From Bryobacteraceae bacterium (lineage in GTDB: Bacteria > Acidobacteriota > Terriglobia > Bryobacterales > Bryobacteraceae): a stretch of DNA of 64,000 bases. The notes under the pieces are model-generated. The model saw only the letters and a program-made list of their open reading frames with translations, did not search any database and was not told the origin of the DNA. This document shows, piece by piece, positions 36,225-45,309 of the stretch (position 1 is its first letter; each line of letters begins with the position of its first letter). The stretch is taken from the NCBI GenBank assembly GCA_019752335.1, contig JAIEMJ010000023.1, forward strand, positions 248,001 to 312,000, in the 5' to 3' direction. The translations under genes and the position numbers were made by a program.

Positions 36225-37030
36225 GCCACCACACTCTTCCTTACTCGATTCTCTTCCATTGGATGCGTTTCCGCGCCCAGTTGGACGAGAGAATAAACCT
36301 GCATCGCATAAGCGACCGCCGCGCCCAGGGTGAGCGCTCCCGTCACGACATGCACGGTACGCGACGCCGTCATCCACCATTCGGGCGGCAGGCCATCGCC
36401 CGCCATCACGCGCCCCAAAAACGCGCCGAGGCCAAAGGCCATCTGCAAAGCCGTAACCCCGATCAGCACCTTCGCCGTCTGCTGCAGCACCGGATGCGGG
36501 TTGTCGTCTTCGAGCACGACCATGCCGGTGTAGAGCAGGAGTCCGCCGGCCAGCAAAGATCCGGCCAGGTGCGGCCACACCGGGAGACTGACGTGCCGGT
36601 AGATCGCGCCGAGGAAAATCTGTAGCATCACCACCGCCGGCGTCAGGCGGCTCAACGTCCGCAACGACGGCGACCCCGTATCCGGCACCTGCTCTGTCGC
36701 GGCAGGCACTGGCAGCCAAAGGGCCACGGCGCCGGCGAAGAGGATATGCGCCAGGCAGGCATGCAAAACAACGGCCCAGCGGAAACCCGGCATCAGAATG
36801 CCGACTGCGCCTTCGAGCAAAACGACGCTCACCAGGACGAGGGCAATGGGGCGTTTCGGACCGGCCGCGAGGACTAACACCGCTAGCAAAGCGACGATTC
36901 CGGAAAGGCCACGGTGCGGTTCGGCGGCGGGCAAACCCAGTTGCATCGCACCCGACAAAATTAGTACCAGGGTGCTCACAACGAGCGCCAGGGCCAAGGA
37001 GTGGAAGTGTCGAGACAGCATGCGGCTCAA
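36221..37030 (-). CDS. ctaA: Heme A synthase-like protein (COX15/CtaA)
   Basis: Membrane protein of 269 residues, about eight helices, converting heme O to heme A. Conserved His are seen in EPHRGL, VVLHACLAH, PHLAG and SRTVHVVTGA, and the internal two-fold repeat of four-helix bundles is visible. First gene of the heme A/oxidase-assembly operon; its leader 37031-37213 is shared with a divergent gene. The oxidase subunit genes are not in the window. Confidence 0.85.
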   Translation of the reverse strand: MSRMLSRHFHSLALALVVSTLVLILSGAMQLGLPAAEPHRGLSGIVALLAVLVLAAGPKRPIALVLVSVVLLEGAVGILMPGFRWAVVLHACLAHILFAGAVALWLPVPAATEQVPDTGSPSLRTLSRLTPAVVMLQIFLGAIYRHVSLPVWPHLAGSLLAGGLLLYTGMVVLEDDNPHPVLQQTAKVLIGVTALQMAFGLGAFLGRVMAGDGLPPEWWMTASRTVHVVTGALTLGAAVAYAMQVYSLVQLGAETHPMEENRVRKSVVA

Positions 37031-37213
37031 TTCTATTGTAACTGAGTCGAATTCTCCCCGGACAAGAATTTTTCCGGTTAGACGATAGGAAACGCAGGCG
37101 AAGAATTAACGGAAGTCCTTTGTTTTTAGCGAGCGAAGGTGCGACAATCAAAGATCTTGGCGAGGCGCTCCGGAATTGTGCGTACCCGCCGGATTGATTG
37201 ACACGTCCGTCCC

Positions 37214-38326
37214 ATGAAAATGTTTCGCCGAACCCTCACCCTCTGCGTGCTGGCCACGCTCCCTCTCTCGCTTTACTCTGCCGATTCGATGGCGCCGAAC
37301 GCCAACCACGCGGCGCGCTTCCTGGCCGGATTGCCGTCACTCGACGGCAGCCCCTACAAGGCTCTCGAAAGCGATCCCGCCTGGATCGAGCACAAGGCCA
37401 AGCTGGATGAGACCTTCGCCAAGATCGACGGTCCGCGCACGGGGCCGCAGCGCGAGTTCCAGAAGAGCGAGGTGGCGCCGGTGGATAAGGCGAAAAGCGT
37501 CTTTTACCCCTTCGCGGGCGCCGACGCCTGGAATGTCTATCTGTTCTACCCAAACGCCGAGTCCTACACGCTGATCGGCCTCGAACCCCCCGGGACGCTC
37601 ACCGGCACCGAGGCGTTGCTCAAGAGCAGCACCAATCTGGCCAAGAAACTGGGGAGCATTCGCTATACGTTGCGTTCCATTCTCGAACTCAGCTTCTTCG
37701 TCACGAAGGAGATGGACCACGAATACCGCGGCCAGATTACCGACGGTCTGCTGGTGCCGCTGCTGGTACTGCTAGCCCGCCACGACGTCACCATTGAGAG
37801 CGTGCGTTACGCGCTGGTGTCGGACACCGGCCAGATCATTGACCGGGACCCCAAGGATCCCAAGCTGCCGCGCAATAAAAATAAGTGCGTCGAGGTGAAG
37901 TTCTCGAAGAACGGCAAGAAGCAGGTGATGCGCTACCTCTCCGCGGACCTGGTCGCCCTGCAGTTCAACACGGGGCTGCTGATGTACCTGGACTCGCTTG
38001 GCCGCGTCAACACCTACCTCAAGGCCACCAGCTACATGCCACACCACGAATCCTGCGACATCATCCGCGCCAATATCCTTTCGCGCAGCGATCTGATTCT
38101 CCAGGACGACTCCGGCATGCCCTACCGCTATCTGAAGCCCGCCGAATGGGATGTGCGCCTCTACGGCAAGTACGTGAAGCCGATCACGATCTTCAACTAC
38201 CGTTCGCAGCCCGATATGCGAAAGGCCTACGAGGAAGCGGGCCGGGCCAAGGAACTGAAGTTCCCGATCGGCTATGGCTCTAACCGTGGTCCGTCGAACT
38301 TGCAGCTTTCGGTACGCAAGAAGTAG
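37214..38326 (+). CDS. Hypothetical exported protein
   Basis: Exported protein of 370 residues (signal peptide LTLCVLATLPLSLYSA). No family recognised. Notable stretches are FYPFAGADAWNVYLFYPN, reminiscent of a beta-sandwich, and a Lys-rich turn DPKDPKLPRNKNK. It has few cysteines. The gene's TAG is followed at once by the ATG of the isomerase gene, so it likely belongs with the sugar genes downstream. Confidence 0.75.
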   Translation: MKMFRRTLTLCVLATLPLSLYSADSMAPNANHAARFLAGLPSLDGSPYKALESDPAWIEHKAKLDETFAKIDGPRTGPQREFQKSEVAPVDKAKSVFYPFAGADAWNVYLFYPNAESYTLIGLEPPGTLTGTEALLKSSTNLAKKLGSIRYTLRSILELSFFVTKEMDHEYRGQITDGLLVPLLVLLARHDVTIESVRYALVSDTGQIIDRDPKDPKLPRNKNKCVEVKFSKNGKKQVMRYLSADLVALQFNTGLLMYLDSLGRVNTYLKATSYMPHHESCDIIRANILSRSDLILQDDSGMPYRYLKPAEWDVRLYGKYVKPITIFNYRSQPDMRKAYEEAGRAKELKFPIGYGSNRGPSNLQLSVRKK

Positions 38327-39163
38327 ATGAGCTACCGCTTCCGCCAGTCGATTTGCAACGAGGTCTTCGAGGGCTGGGAGTTCGCCAACACCTGCGCGGC
38401 GATTCAGCGCGCGGGCTACACCGGCATCGAGATCGCGCCGTTTACGCTAGCCGACACGCCCGCCGAGATCACGCCCGCCCGTCGCCGTGAGCTGAAGGCG
38501 ACCATGGCCGCGCATGGCCTCGAATTTGTCGGACTGCATTGGCTGATGGTGTCGCCCAAGGGGCTGCATGTCACGACGCCGGACGAGGCGCTCTACCAGC
38601 GCAGTTGGGCGCACATCGGCGGCCTGATCGACCTCTGCGCCGATCTCGGTGACGGCGGCGTTATGGTTTTTGGCTCGCCCTTTCAGCGGAACTCCACCGG
38701 CGGACTCACTCCCGAGCAAGCCACGCGGCGCTTCGTCGAAGGCCTGCGCGGCGTGGCCGGACAGGCCGCGTCGCGCGGCGTGAAGATTCTGGTGGAGGCT
38801 TTGCCCAAGGCCCAGTCCGACATCGTCAATACGGTGGCCGCGGCGGCCGCCATCGTCGACGAGATCGGCAGTCCGGCGATTCAGACCATGTTCGACACGC
38901 ACAACGCGGCCGACGAAACCGAAGCGCACGCCGCGGTGCTCGAAAAATTCTACGACCGCATCTTCCACGTACACGTGAACGAAATGGACGGCGGCTACTG
39001 CGGCAGCGCCGACTACGACTTCCGGCCGGTGCTTGAAGTGCTGAAGCGGCGCGAATTTGCGGGTTGGGTGTCGCTGGAGGCCTTTGACTTCAAACCCGGC
39101 GCCGAGTTCATCGCCGACCGCTCCTTGCGGCATCTCGAAAGTCTGATTGCTCAACTTTCGTAG
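38327..39163 (+). CDS. Sugar phosphate isomerase/epimerase (xylose isomerase-like TIM barrel)
   Basis: Cytoplasmic TIM-barrel protein of 278 residues. Metal ligands typical of AP-endonuclease-2/xylose-isomerase-like folds are visible in LVEALPK, MFDTHNAADE, HVHVNEMDG and SLEAFD. It belongs with D-psicose epimerase/inosose-type enzymes, but the substrate is not decided. Starts at the first base after the previous stop. Confidence 0.82.
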   Translation: MSYRFRQSICNEVFEGWEFANTCAAIQRAGYTGIEIAPFTLADTPAEITPARRRELKATMAAHGLEFVGLHWLMVSPKGLHVTTPDEALYQRSWAHIGGLIDLCADLGDGGVMVFGSPFQRNSTGGLTPEQATRRFVEGLRGVAGQAASRGVKILVEALPKAQSDIVNTVAAAAAIVDEIGSPAIQTMFDTHNAADETEAHAAVLEKFYDRIFHVHVNEMDGGYCGSADYDFRPVLEVLKRREFAGWVSLEAFDFKPGAEFIADRSLRHLESLIAQLS

Positions 39164-39193
39164 CCCTTCGGCCGAAAGAGTCTATTGAGGCAT

Positions 39194-40132
39194 ATGAAAT
39201 ACCTAGTAACAGGCGGGGCCGGTTTCATCGGCTCCAGTGTCGTGCGGTTGCTGACCGGAGAAGCGGGGGCCAGCGTGATCGCGCTCGATAATCTGAATTC
39301 CGGCCACGCCGCGAACCTCGCCGGTGTGGCTGGCGACTGGAGCTTGGTGCAGGCCGACATTCGCGACTACGAGGCCATCGCGCCGCATTTCGCGGGCGTC
39401 GACTACGTCGTCCATCTGGCGGCGATTCCCTCCGTGCCGCGCTCCATCCAGGAGCCGATCCCGTCGCACGAAGTGAACATCAACGGCACGTTCAACGTGC
39501 TGCGGGCGTCGCAAGCGGCAGGCGTGAAACGCCTGGTGTACGCGGCTTCGTCGTCGGCCTACGGCGACACGGACGTCCTGCCCAAGGTGGAGACGATGAT
39601 CCCGCGGCCGAAGTCGCCGTATGCGGCGCAGAAGGTGATGGGCGAGCACTATTGCTCGGTTTTCCATTCGTGCTTTGGCCTCGAGACAGTGGCGCTGCGC
39701 TTCTTTAACGTTTTCGGACCCCGGCAGGATCCGTCGAGCCCTTACTCCGGAGTGCTCTCGCTCTTTATGACGTGCCTGCTCGAAAATCGCCCGCCGACGC
39801 TCTTTGGGGACGGCGGACAGACGCGCGACTTCACCTACGTCGAAGACGTAGCCGGACTGGTGCGGAAGGCGCTCTACGCGCCGTCGAGCGTGGCGGGTAA
39901 GGTCTTCAACGCCGGCAACGGCAACCGGTATTCGCTCGTCGAGACGTGGGAGATGTTGCAGAAGATCGAAGGCGTGACCATCCCGCCCAACTTCGGCCCG
40001 CCCCGCGCGGGCGACGTCCGCGACTCGCAGGCCGACACGGTCGCGGCCAAGGCCGAACTCGGGCACGATCCCCAGTTTACGTTTGAGGAAGGCCTGCGGC
40101 GCACGCTGGCCTGGTATCGGGCCAACCGCTAG
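39194..40132 (+). CDS. NAD-dependent sugar epimerase/dehydratase
   Basis: Extended SDR of 312 residues, like UDP-glucose or UDP-GlcNAc 4-epimerases. Evidence: TGGAGFIGSSVVR, DNLNSGHAAN, HLAAIPSVPRS, the Ser in AASSSAYG, YAAQK and RFFNVFGPRQDP. Start placed at ATG 39194; a TTG at 39185 would add three residues. It may serve the cell-surface polysaccharide but is far from that operon. Confidence 0.88.
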   Translation: MKYLVTGGAGFIGSSVVRLLTGEAGASVIALDNLNSGHAANLAGVAGDWSLVQADIRDYEAIAPHFAGVDYVVHLAAIPSVPRSIQEPIPSHEVNINGTFNVLRASQAAGVKRLVYAASSSAYGDTDVLPKVETMIPRPKSPYAAQKVMGEHYCSVFHSCFGLETVALRFFNVFGPRQDPSSPYSGVLSLFMTCLLENRPPTLFGDGGQTRDFTYVEDVAGLVRKALYAPSSVAGKVFNAGNGNRYSLVETWEMLQKIEGVTIPPNFGPPRAGDVRDSQADTVAAKAELGHDPQFTFEEGLRRTLAWYRANR

Positions 40133-40134
40133 CC

Positions 40135-40767
40135 ATGTCGTTCGAAGTGACAGGGGGCGTCTACCGGTCTGCGCTGCTCAGCCAGTTCCCGTGGCTGCAC
40201 CACGGCTTCGGCGGGCGCGACGCGGCCGATTGGCCTCCTGTTCACCACGCGGCAGTGGTGCAAGTGCATGGGAGCCGGGTCGTAACGGCCAGCGAACCTG
40301 GCAGCCAGGGAGATGCCGACGCCCTGGTCACGGCGACGCCGGGCCTCTACCTGAGCGTCCGCACGGCGGACTGTCTGCCGCTCTTGATGGCCGATGTCCG
40401 GCAGCGGAGGGTCGCCGCGGTGCATGCCGGTTGGCGCGGCACGGTCGCCGGGATTCCGTTGGCGGCGGTACAGGCCATGGGTAGCCGGCCGGAGGACGTC
40501 TGGGTGGCGATCGGGCCCGGCATCGGCCGTTGTTGCTTTGAGGTGGGAGAAGAAGTGGCGCGCGAGTTCGGCCGGGACGGACGCCAGTGCATTGACCTCT
40601 TCGAGGTTAACCAGCAGAAACTAATCGACTTCGGCGTGCCGGCCGGGCAAATCGCCGCGCACGCGCCGTGTACCAAGTGCACGCCCGGCGCGTTCCATTC
40701 CTTCCGGCGCGACCAGGCCGCCGCCGGTCGTATGCACGCCGCTATCGCGATCTTGCAAAACGACTAA
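40135..40767 (+). CDS. YfiH/PgeF-family protein (peptidoglycan editing or purine nucleoside enzyme)
   Basis: Multicopper-polyphenol-oxidase-fold protein of 210 residues. The family's metal/active-site residues are in QVHGSRVV, RTADCLPLLM, AVHAGWRGTV, GPGIGRCCFEV and the C-terminal CTKC. Members hydrolyse or phosphorolyse purine nucleosides, or remove wrong amino acids in peptidoglycan precursors. It starts two bases after the epimerase stop. Confidence 0.87.
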   Translation: MSFEVTGGVYRSALLSQFPWLHHGFGGRDAADWPPVHHAAVVQVHGSRVVTASEPGSQGDADALVTATPGLYLSVRTADCLPLLMADVRQRRVAAVHAGWRGTVAGIPLAAVQAMGSRPEDVWVAIGPGIGRCCFEVGEEVAREFGRDGRQCIDLFEVNQQKLIDFGVPAGQIAAHAPCTKCTPGAFHSFRRDQAAAGRMHAAIAILQND

Positions 40768-40805
40768 ACGCTCCGGCCCGGCGGCGCGTCATTAAGGGTA
40801 GGGCC

Positions 40806-42422
40806 ATGGCTACCGAACGAGTCCGCATCCACGACGCCGAAGAAGAGATGGCGAAGGCGCGTCAACTCGCGCTCCGGTATCGCTACGAATTCGTCGATCT
40901 GAAGGAAGCGCGGATCGACCATGAGCTCTTCAAGAACGTCCCCGTCGATCTGATGTTCCGCTACAATTTCGTCCCCCTGGCGGCGGACGAAACCAGCCTC
41001 GACGTCGCGCTGGCGGACCCGCGCAACCTGAACCTGATCGACGAGTTGACCATCCTGCTAGGCAAGAAGCTGCGCGTAAAGGTCGCCACGCTGGGCCAGA
41101 TCGCCGATCTGCTCAAGAAAACAGAACAAAGCCAACGGGTACTCGAAGAGGTTACCGAGGGTTTCGCGCTCGACGTCCTGGGCAGCGAAGAAAACCCGGA
41201 CGAAACGCTCTCGATCGAAAAGCTGGGTTCGGACAACGACATCGCGCCGGTGATCAAGCTGGTGGATACGACCCTCTTTAACGCCCTCGAACGCCGCGCC
41301 TCGGACATTCACATCGAGACGCGCGACCAGGAAGTGGCCATCAAGTACCGCATCGACGGCGTGCTGCAATACGCCATGCCGCCGATCGCCAAGGACTGGC
41401 ATTCGACGATCCTCTCGCGCATCAAGGTGATGTCCGAACTGGACATCGCCGAGCGGCGCGTGCCGCAGGACGGCCGTTTCCGCGTACGCTACAAAGGCCG
41501 GCTGATTGACTTCCGCGTCTCCATCATGCCGACCGTACACGGCGAGGACGCCGTGCTCCGCGTGCTCGACAAAGAGAGCATGAGCGAGAAGTTCTCGAAG
41601 CTGTCGCTCGACGTGGTGGGCTTCGCCGACGCCGACGTCGTCAAGTTCCGCCGCTACATTCGCGAGCCCTACGGCATGGTGCTGGTGACGGGTCCCACGG
41701 GTTCCGGTAAGACGACCACGCTGTACGCCGCACTGAGCGAGATCAAGAACGACGAAGACAAGATCATCACCATTGAAGATCCCGTCGAGTATCAGATCAA
41801 GGGCATCACGCAGATTCCGGTGAACGAGAAGAAGGGCCTTACCTTCGCGCGCGGCTTGCGCTCCATCCTGCGGCATGACCCGGACAAGATCCTGGTGGGC
41901 GAAATTCGTGACCAGGAGACGGCTCAGATCGCGATCAACGCCGCGCTCACCGGCCACTTGGTCTTCACCACCGTCCACGCCAACAACGTGCTCGACGTGC
42001 TGGGCCGCTTCCTGAACATGGGCGTCGAACTCTATAACTTCGTCTCCGCCTTGAACTGCATTCTGGCCCAACGCCTGGTGCGCAACATCTGCGAGCACTG
42101 CAAGCGCCCGGTGAAGTATCCGGACGAGTTGCTGATTACGAGCGGCATGCGGCCTGAAGAGTGGCGCGACGCCGTCTTTATGGAAGGCGCCGGGTGCTTT
42201 GAGTGCAGCGGCACGGGCTATCGCGGCCGGAGCTCGATTCACGAACTGCTCGACTTGAGCGAGCGCATCCGCGAAATGATCATGGACAAGCGGCCCACCT
42301 CCCAGATTAAGCAGGCGGCGCGCGAGGAAGGCATGACCTTCCTGCGCGATTCGGCGCTCGACCGCGTGCGCCGGGGCATCACGACGCTCAAAGAAGTCAA
42401 CAAGGTCACCTTTATCGACTGA
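40806..42422 (+). CDS. Type IV pilus/type II secretion assembly ATPase (PilB/GspE)
   Basis: Hexameric motor ATPase of 538 residues. The N-terminal GspE-N domain spans ~1-160; then comes the ATPase core with Walker A GPTGSGKTTTLY, the Asp box, Walker B ILVGEIRD and His box TGHLVFTTVHAN. The zinc module CEHC...CFEC is present. ATG 40806 is the start; the longer frame upstream overlaps the YfiH gene. First gene of the pilus-type operon. Confidence 0.93.
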   Translation: MATERVRIHDAEEEMAKARQLALRYRYEFVDLKEARIDHELFKNVPVDLMFRYNFVPLAADETSLDVALADPRNLNLIDELTILLGKKLRVKVATLGQIADLLKKTEQSQRVLEEVTEGFALDVLGSEENPDETLSIEKLGSDNDIAPVIKLVDTTLFNALERRASDIHIETRDQEVAIKYRIDGVLQYAMPPIAKDWHSTILSRIKVMSELDIAERRVPQDGRFRVRYKGRLIDFRVSIMPTVHGEDAVLRVLDKESMSEKFSKLSLDVVGFADADVVKFRRYIREPYGMVLVTGPTGSGKTTTLYAALSEIKNDEDKIITIEDPVEYQIKGITQIPVNEKKGLTFARGLRSILRHDPDKILVGEIRDQETAQIAINAALTGHLVFTTVHANNVLDVLGRFLNMGVELYNFVSALNCILAQRLVRNICEHCKRPVKYPDELLITSGMRPEEWRDAVFMEGAGCFECSGTGYRGRSSIHELLDLSERIREMIMDKRPTSQIKQAAREEGMTFLRDSALDRVRRGITTLKEVNKVTFID

Positions 42423-42439
42423 CCGGCATCGACTAACCC

Positions 42440-43330
42440 ATGGCCACACTTTCCCAAAGAATTCGCCGGCTGTTGTCCGATCCGCCGCCCTCCTATGTCT
42501 TCGAGCTCTCCGAAGAAGGCATCGCCTGGGCCGCGCTCGACGAAGATGGCCCCGCGCGCACCGGCTTTGAACGCTTCCCCGGTCCGACGCTCGAAGTGAC
42601 GCCGCTCAAGGACAACGTCGTCGACCCGGACTATCTGGCCCAAGGCATCGAGCACATCGCCTTAAGCGCCCCGGCCAAGCGGCGCACGGCCGCCCTGATT
42701 CTGCCAGACTACTGCGGCCGCATCATGGTGCTGGACTTCGATACATTCCCTACGAAACCCGAAGAGCGCGAGGCGCTGGTGAAGTTCCGGATGAAGAAGA
42801 GTGTGCCCTACGACATCGACACGGCCGCCGTGAGCTTCGCCATCCAGCATGTCGACGGCAAGCGGCACGAAATTGTGGCCGCCGTGGTGTCGCTCGAGAT
42901 TGTCGCTCGTTACGAGAGCATCTTCCACGAGCGAGGTTTCCATACGGGTGTCGTGACGACTTCTTCCATCGCCGCGCTCGACCTGATCCGCACGCCCGGG
43001 GTGTCGGTGGCGGCGCGCCTGAATGGCCGCGCTTTGAGCGTCTCGGTGGTGGAGAATACGCGCATCAAGCTCTTGCGCTGCGTCGAGTTGCCGGACGTCT
43101 CGCGCGAGGAGATGGAAGGCGTCCTGATTCCCACGCTCGCCTACATTGAGGACGAATTGAAGGCCCGGCCGGAGACCTTGCTCGTTTGCGGCTTCGGCAC
43201 GCAGGACGACGAGGTGAATTGGCTCGGCGAATTCGGCCTCCGCGTCGAGCCCTTGCGGAGCCGCTTGGGCACTCCCACCCAGCACAACGCCGGGCTCCTG
43301 GGCTATCTCGAAAGATCGGAGGCTGCCTAG
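42440..43330 (+). CDS. PilM/GspL-like actin-fold assembly protein
   Basis: Cytoplasmic protein of 296 residues occupying the PilM position between the ATPase and PilN. It resembles PilM by VFELSEEGIAWAAL, LILPDYCGRIMVLDFDTFP and KFRMKKSVPYDID; it is shorter than the usual ~350. No membrane helix is visible, so it is not the transmembrane GspL form. Confidence 0.75.
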   Translation: MATLSQRIRRLLSDPPPSYVFELSEEGIAWAALDEDGPARTGFERFPGPTLEVTPLKDNVVDPDYLAQGIEHIALSAPAKRRTAALILPDYCGRIMVLDFDTFPTKPEEREALVKFRMKKSVPYDIDTAAVSFAIQHVDGKRHEIVAAVVSLEIVARYESIFHERGFHTGVVTTSSIAALDLIRTPGVSVAARLNGRALSVSVVENTRIKLLRCVELPDVSREEMEGVLIPTLAYIEDELKARPETLLVCGFGTQDDEVNWLGEFGLRVEPLRSRLGTPTQHNAGLLGYLERSEAA

Positions 43331-43331
43331 C

Positions 43332-43904
43332 ATGGCCAAGCCGCTCGACATTAACCTCGCGAGCCAACCCTTCCGGCGGGACCGGGGCGTCTTCGTCTTC
43401 TCGGTGGCGATCTCCGCGATTCTCTTGCTACTGCTGATCGTGCTCACCGGGCTAGCGATTCAACAGCGCAGCCAGGCCGACGATACGCGAATGGCCATCG
43501 GCAAGCTCGAAAAGAGCACGGCGACGCAACAGATAGAAATCGCGCGCCTGGAAGGCCTGCTGCGCCAGAACGAAAACGCGGCCGTGGTGGATCGCGGCTT
43601 GTTTCTGAATACGCTCATCCAGCGCAAGGCCGTGAGTTGGACGCGTGTCTTCTCGGACCTTTCGGGTGTCCTGCCCGCCGACGTGCGGCTGGTCGCGGTG
43701 CGGCCGCAGATCCTGGGGAATAACCAGGTGGTACTCGACATGACCCTGGCGTCGGCGACGAGCCGCCCGGTCGTGAATTTTCTGATGAAGCTGGAACAGT
43801 CGCCGATCTTCGGCGCGACCACGGTGTTGAGTTGGCGGCCACCGTCGCAGAATGAGAACGTCTTCGTCTACCGCGTGACGGCCAACTACGCGCAGAAACT
43901 TTAG
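43332..43904 (+). CDS. PilN-like fimbrial assembly protein
   Basis: Bitopic inner-membrane protein of 190 residues. It has the PilN-like cytoplasmic start DINLASQPFRRDRG, one helix at ~20-43, a coiled-coil (LEKSTATQQIEIARLEGLL), and a C-terminal ferredoxin-like domain. Adjacent to PilM by one base. Links the cytoplasmic platform to the periplasmic PilO/P parts. Confidence 0.78.
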   Translation: MAKPLDINLASQPFRRDRGVFVFSVAISAILLLLLIVLTGLAIQQRSQADDTRMAIGKLEKSTATQQIEIARLEGLLRQNENAAVVDRGLFLNTLIQRKAVSWTRVFSDLSGVLPADVRLVAVRPQILGNNQVVLDMTLASATSRPVVNFLMKLEQSPIFGATTVLSWRPPSQNENVFVYRVTANYAQKL

Positions 43905-43910
43905 AAACGC

Positions 43911-44582
43911 ATGAACCTCGACGTACTCAAGACTCTGAACATTCGCGACCCCCGCGTACTAATGCGGGTAATCCTGGGCCTCCTGCTGCTCGGGAATCTG
44001 ACGGCGTTCTACTTCGTGCTCTTTCCCCTGGGCGGCTCGCCGGAGGAACTGGACGAGACGTTGAAGACGCTGCAGGAAAAGGGCGGCGCGCAGCGTAAGT
44101 CGATTGAGCGGCTGCGGGTACTCACCACCAAGGTGGAAGGCGCGCGCAAGCAAGCCGGCGACTTCGAGGTGAGTAACTTCACGGACCGGCGCGTGGTTTA
44201 CTCGACGCTCGTCAACGAGATCACGCAAGCCGCCGATAGCGCCGGCATCAAGCTCAAGGATCACGCCCTGCAGAACGAAGAGATTGAGGGCTCGGATACC
44301 CTGGGCATGATCACCGTCAACGCCAACTACGAGGGCACCTACGGCGACCTGCTCAACTTCGTCAACCGCATTGACCGGTCCGAGCGGTTCGTCATTATCG
44401 ACAGCCTCGCCGCCACGCCGCAGCAGGGCACCAATCAGTTGAACGTCACCATGAAGATGAACCTCTTCGTGCGCAACACCGCTGACCTGCGTTTACCGAA
44501 CAGCATGCGGAAAGAGCTGCCCCCCGCGGAGAAGATGCCGGATAAGCCAGTCGAAAAACCGGTGGAGAAGACCAAGCTATGA
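43911..44582 (+). CDS. PilO-like assembly protein
   Basis: Bitopic protein of 223 residues: short cytoplasmic segment, one helix (VILGLLLLGNLTAFYFVLFPL), a coiled coil, then a ferredoxin-like periplasmic domain (YEGTYGDLLNFVNRIDRSERFV is typical of PilO). The C-terminal tail has Lys/Pro repeats. The stop overlaps the next ATG as ATGA. Confidence 0.8.
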   Translation: MNLDVLKTLNIRDPRVLMRVILGLLLLGNLTAFYFVLFPLGGSPEELDETLKTLQEKGGAQRKSIERLRVLTTKVEGARKQAGDFEVSNFTDRRVVYSTLVNEITQAADSAGIKLKDHALQNEEIEGSDTLGMITVNANYEGTYGDLLNFVNRIDRSERFVIIDSLAATPQQGTNQLNVTMKMNLFVRNTADLRLPNSMRKELPPAEKMPDKPVEKPVEKTKL

Positions 44583-45304
44583 AACTCGGCGCCGAAACGC
44601 AGAAAGTCGCGCTGCTGAGCCTGCTCGGGCTGGTGCTGGTCTACGTAGTGTACACCAACCTGATCGCGGGCCCCAGCGACGACCCCATTCCAGTGAAGAG
44701 CGGCTTGCCGGCCGCGGCGCCCACGAAGGCACCGGTGGCGGCGAAGACGCAAGCGCCTCCTTCGCTCGGCAAGAAGGGCCGCCAAGCGGCGGACTTCCGG
44801 CCGTCGCTGCGTCCCAAGCCGGACGAGGTGCGCGACCTCACCACGGTGGATCCGTCGTTGCAGATGGAACTGCTCGCGAAGCTCCGCACGGTCACCTACA
44901 CGGGCGCCGGCCGCAATCTCTTCGAGTTTGCCGGCGGTGGTCCGGTGGCGCCCACGACGCCCGACCCCAAGATCATTCCCGGCGCCAAGCCCGCGGCCCC
45001 GAAGCCGCAACGCGCGCAGGCTATCTATCCGATGTACCAGCCGCCGGCCCCGCCGCCGCCCAAGCCGCGCGCCCCTCCCATCAACATGAAGTACTACGGC
45101 TTTGTCTCGAACAGCGGAAGAGCCGTGAACCGCAAGGGCTTCTTTTTGGACGGCGATGAGATTATCGTGGTAGGGGAGGGCGACGTCATTAAGAGCCGCT
45201 ACAAAGTGCTGCGCATCGGCCTGACGTCGGCCGAAATGCAGGACACGCAGTTCGCCGATGACCGGCAGCAGTTGCCCCTCGTTGAGGAGCCTGCGGGAAG
45301 CTAA
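44579..45304 (+). CDS. PilP/GspC-like protein
   Basis: Product of 241 residues with one N-terminal helix (VALLSLLGLVLVYVVYTNLI) in place of the lipobox of classical PilP, an Ala/Pro/Lys-rich linker, a Pro-rich stretch PPAPPPPKPRAPP, and a C-terminal homology-region-type domain MKYYGFVSNSGR...DGDEIIVVGEGDVI. In build it is closer to GspC. Secretin would be the expected partner. Confidence 0.75.
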   Translation: MKLGAETQKVALLSLLGLVLVYVVYTNLIAGPSDDPIPVKSGLPAAAPTKAPVAAKTQAPPSLGKKGRQAADFRPSLRPKPDEVRDLTTVDPSLQMELLAKLRTVTYTGAGRNLFEFAGGGPVAPTTPDPKIIPGAKPAAPKPQRAQAIYPMYQPPAPPPPKPRAPPINMKYYGFVSNSGRAVNRKGFFLDGDEIIVVGEGDVIKSRYKVLRIGLTSAEMQDTQFADDRQQLPLVEEPAGS

Positions 45305-45309
45305 CGAAG

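Noticed and set aside
41058-42449. 463-codon open frame antisense to the pilus ATPase gene
   Set aside because: A shadow of GC-rich codon structure; the opposite strand encodes a complete PilB/GspE protein with all motifs.
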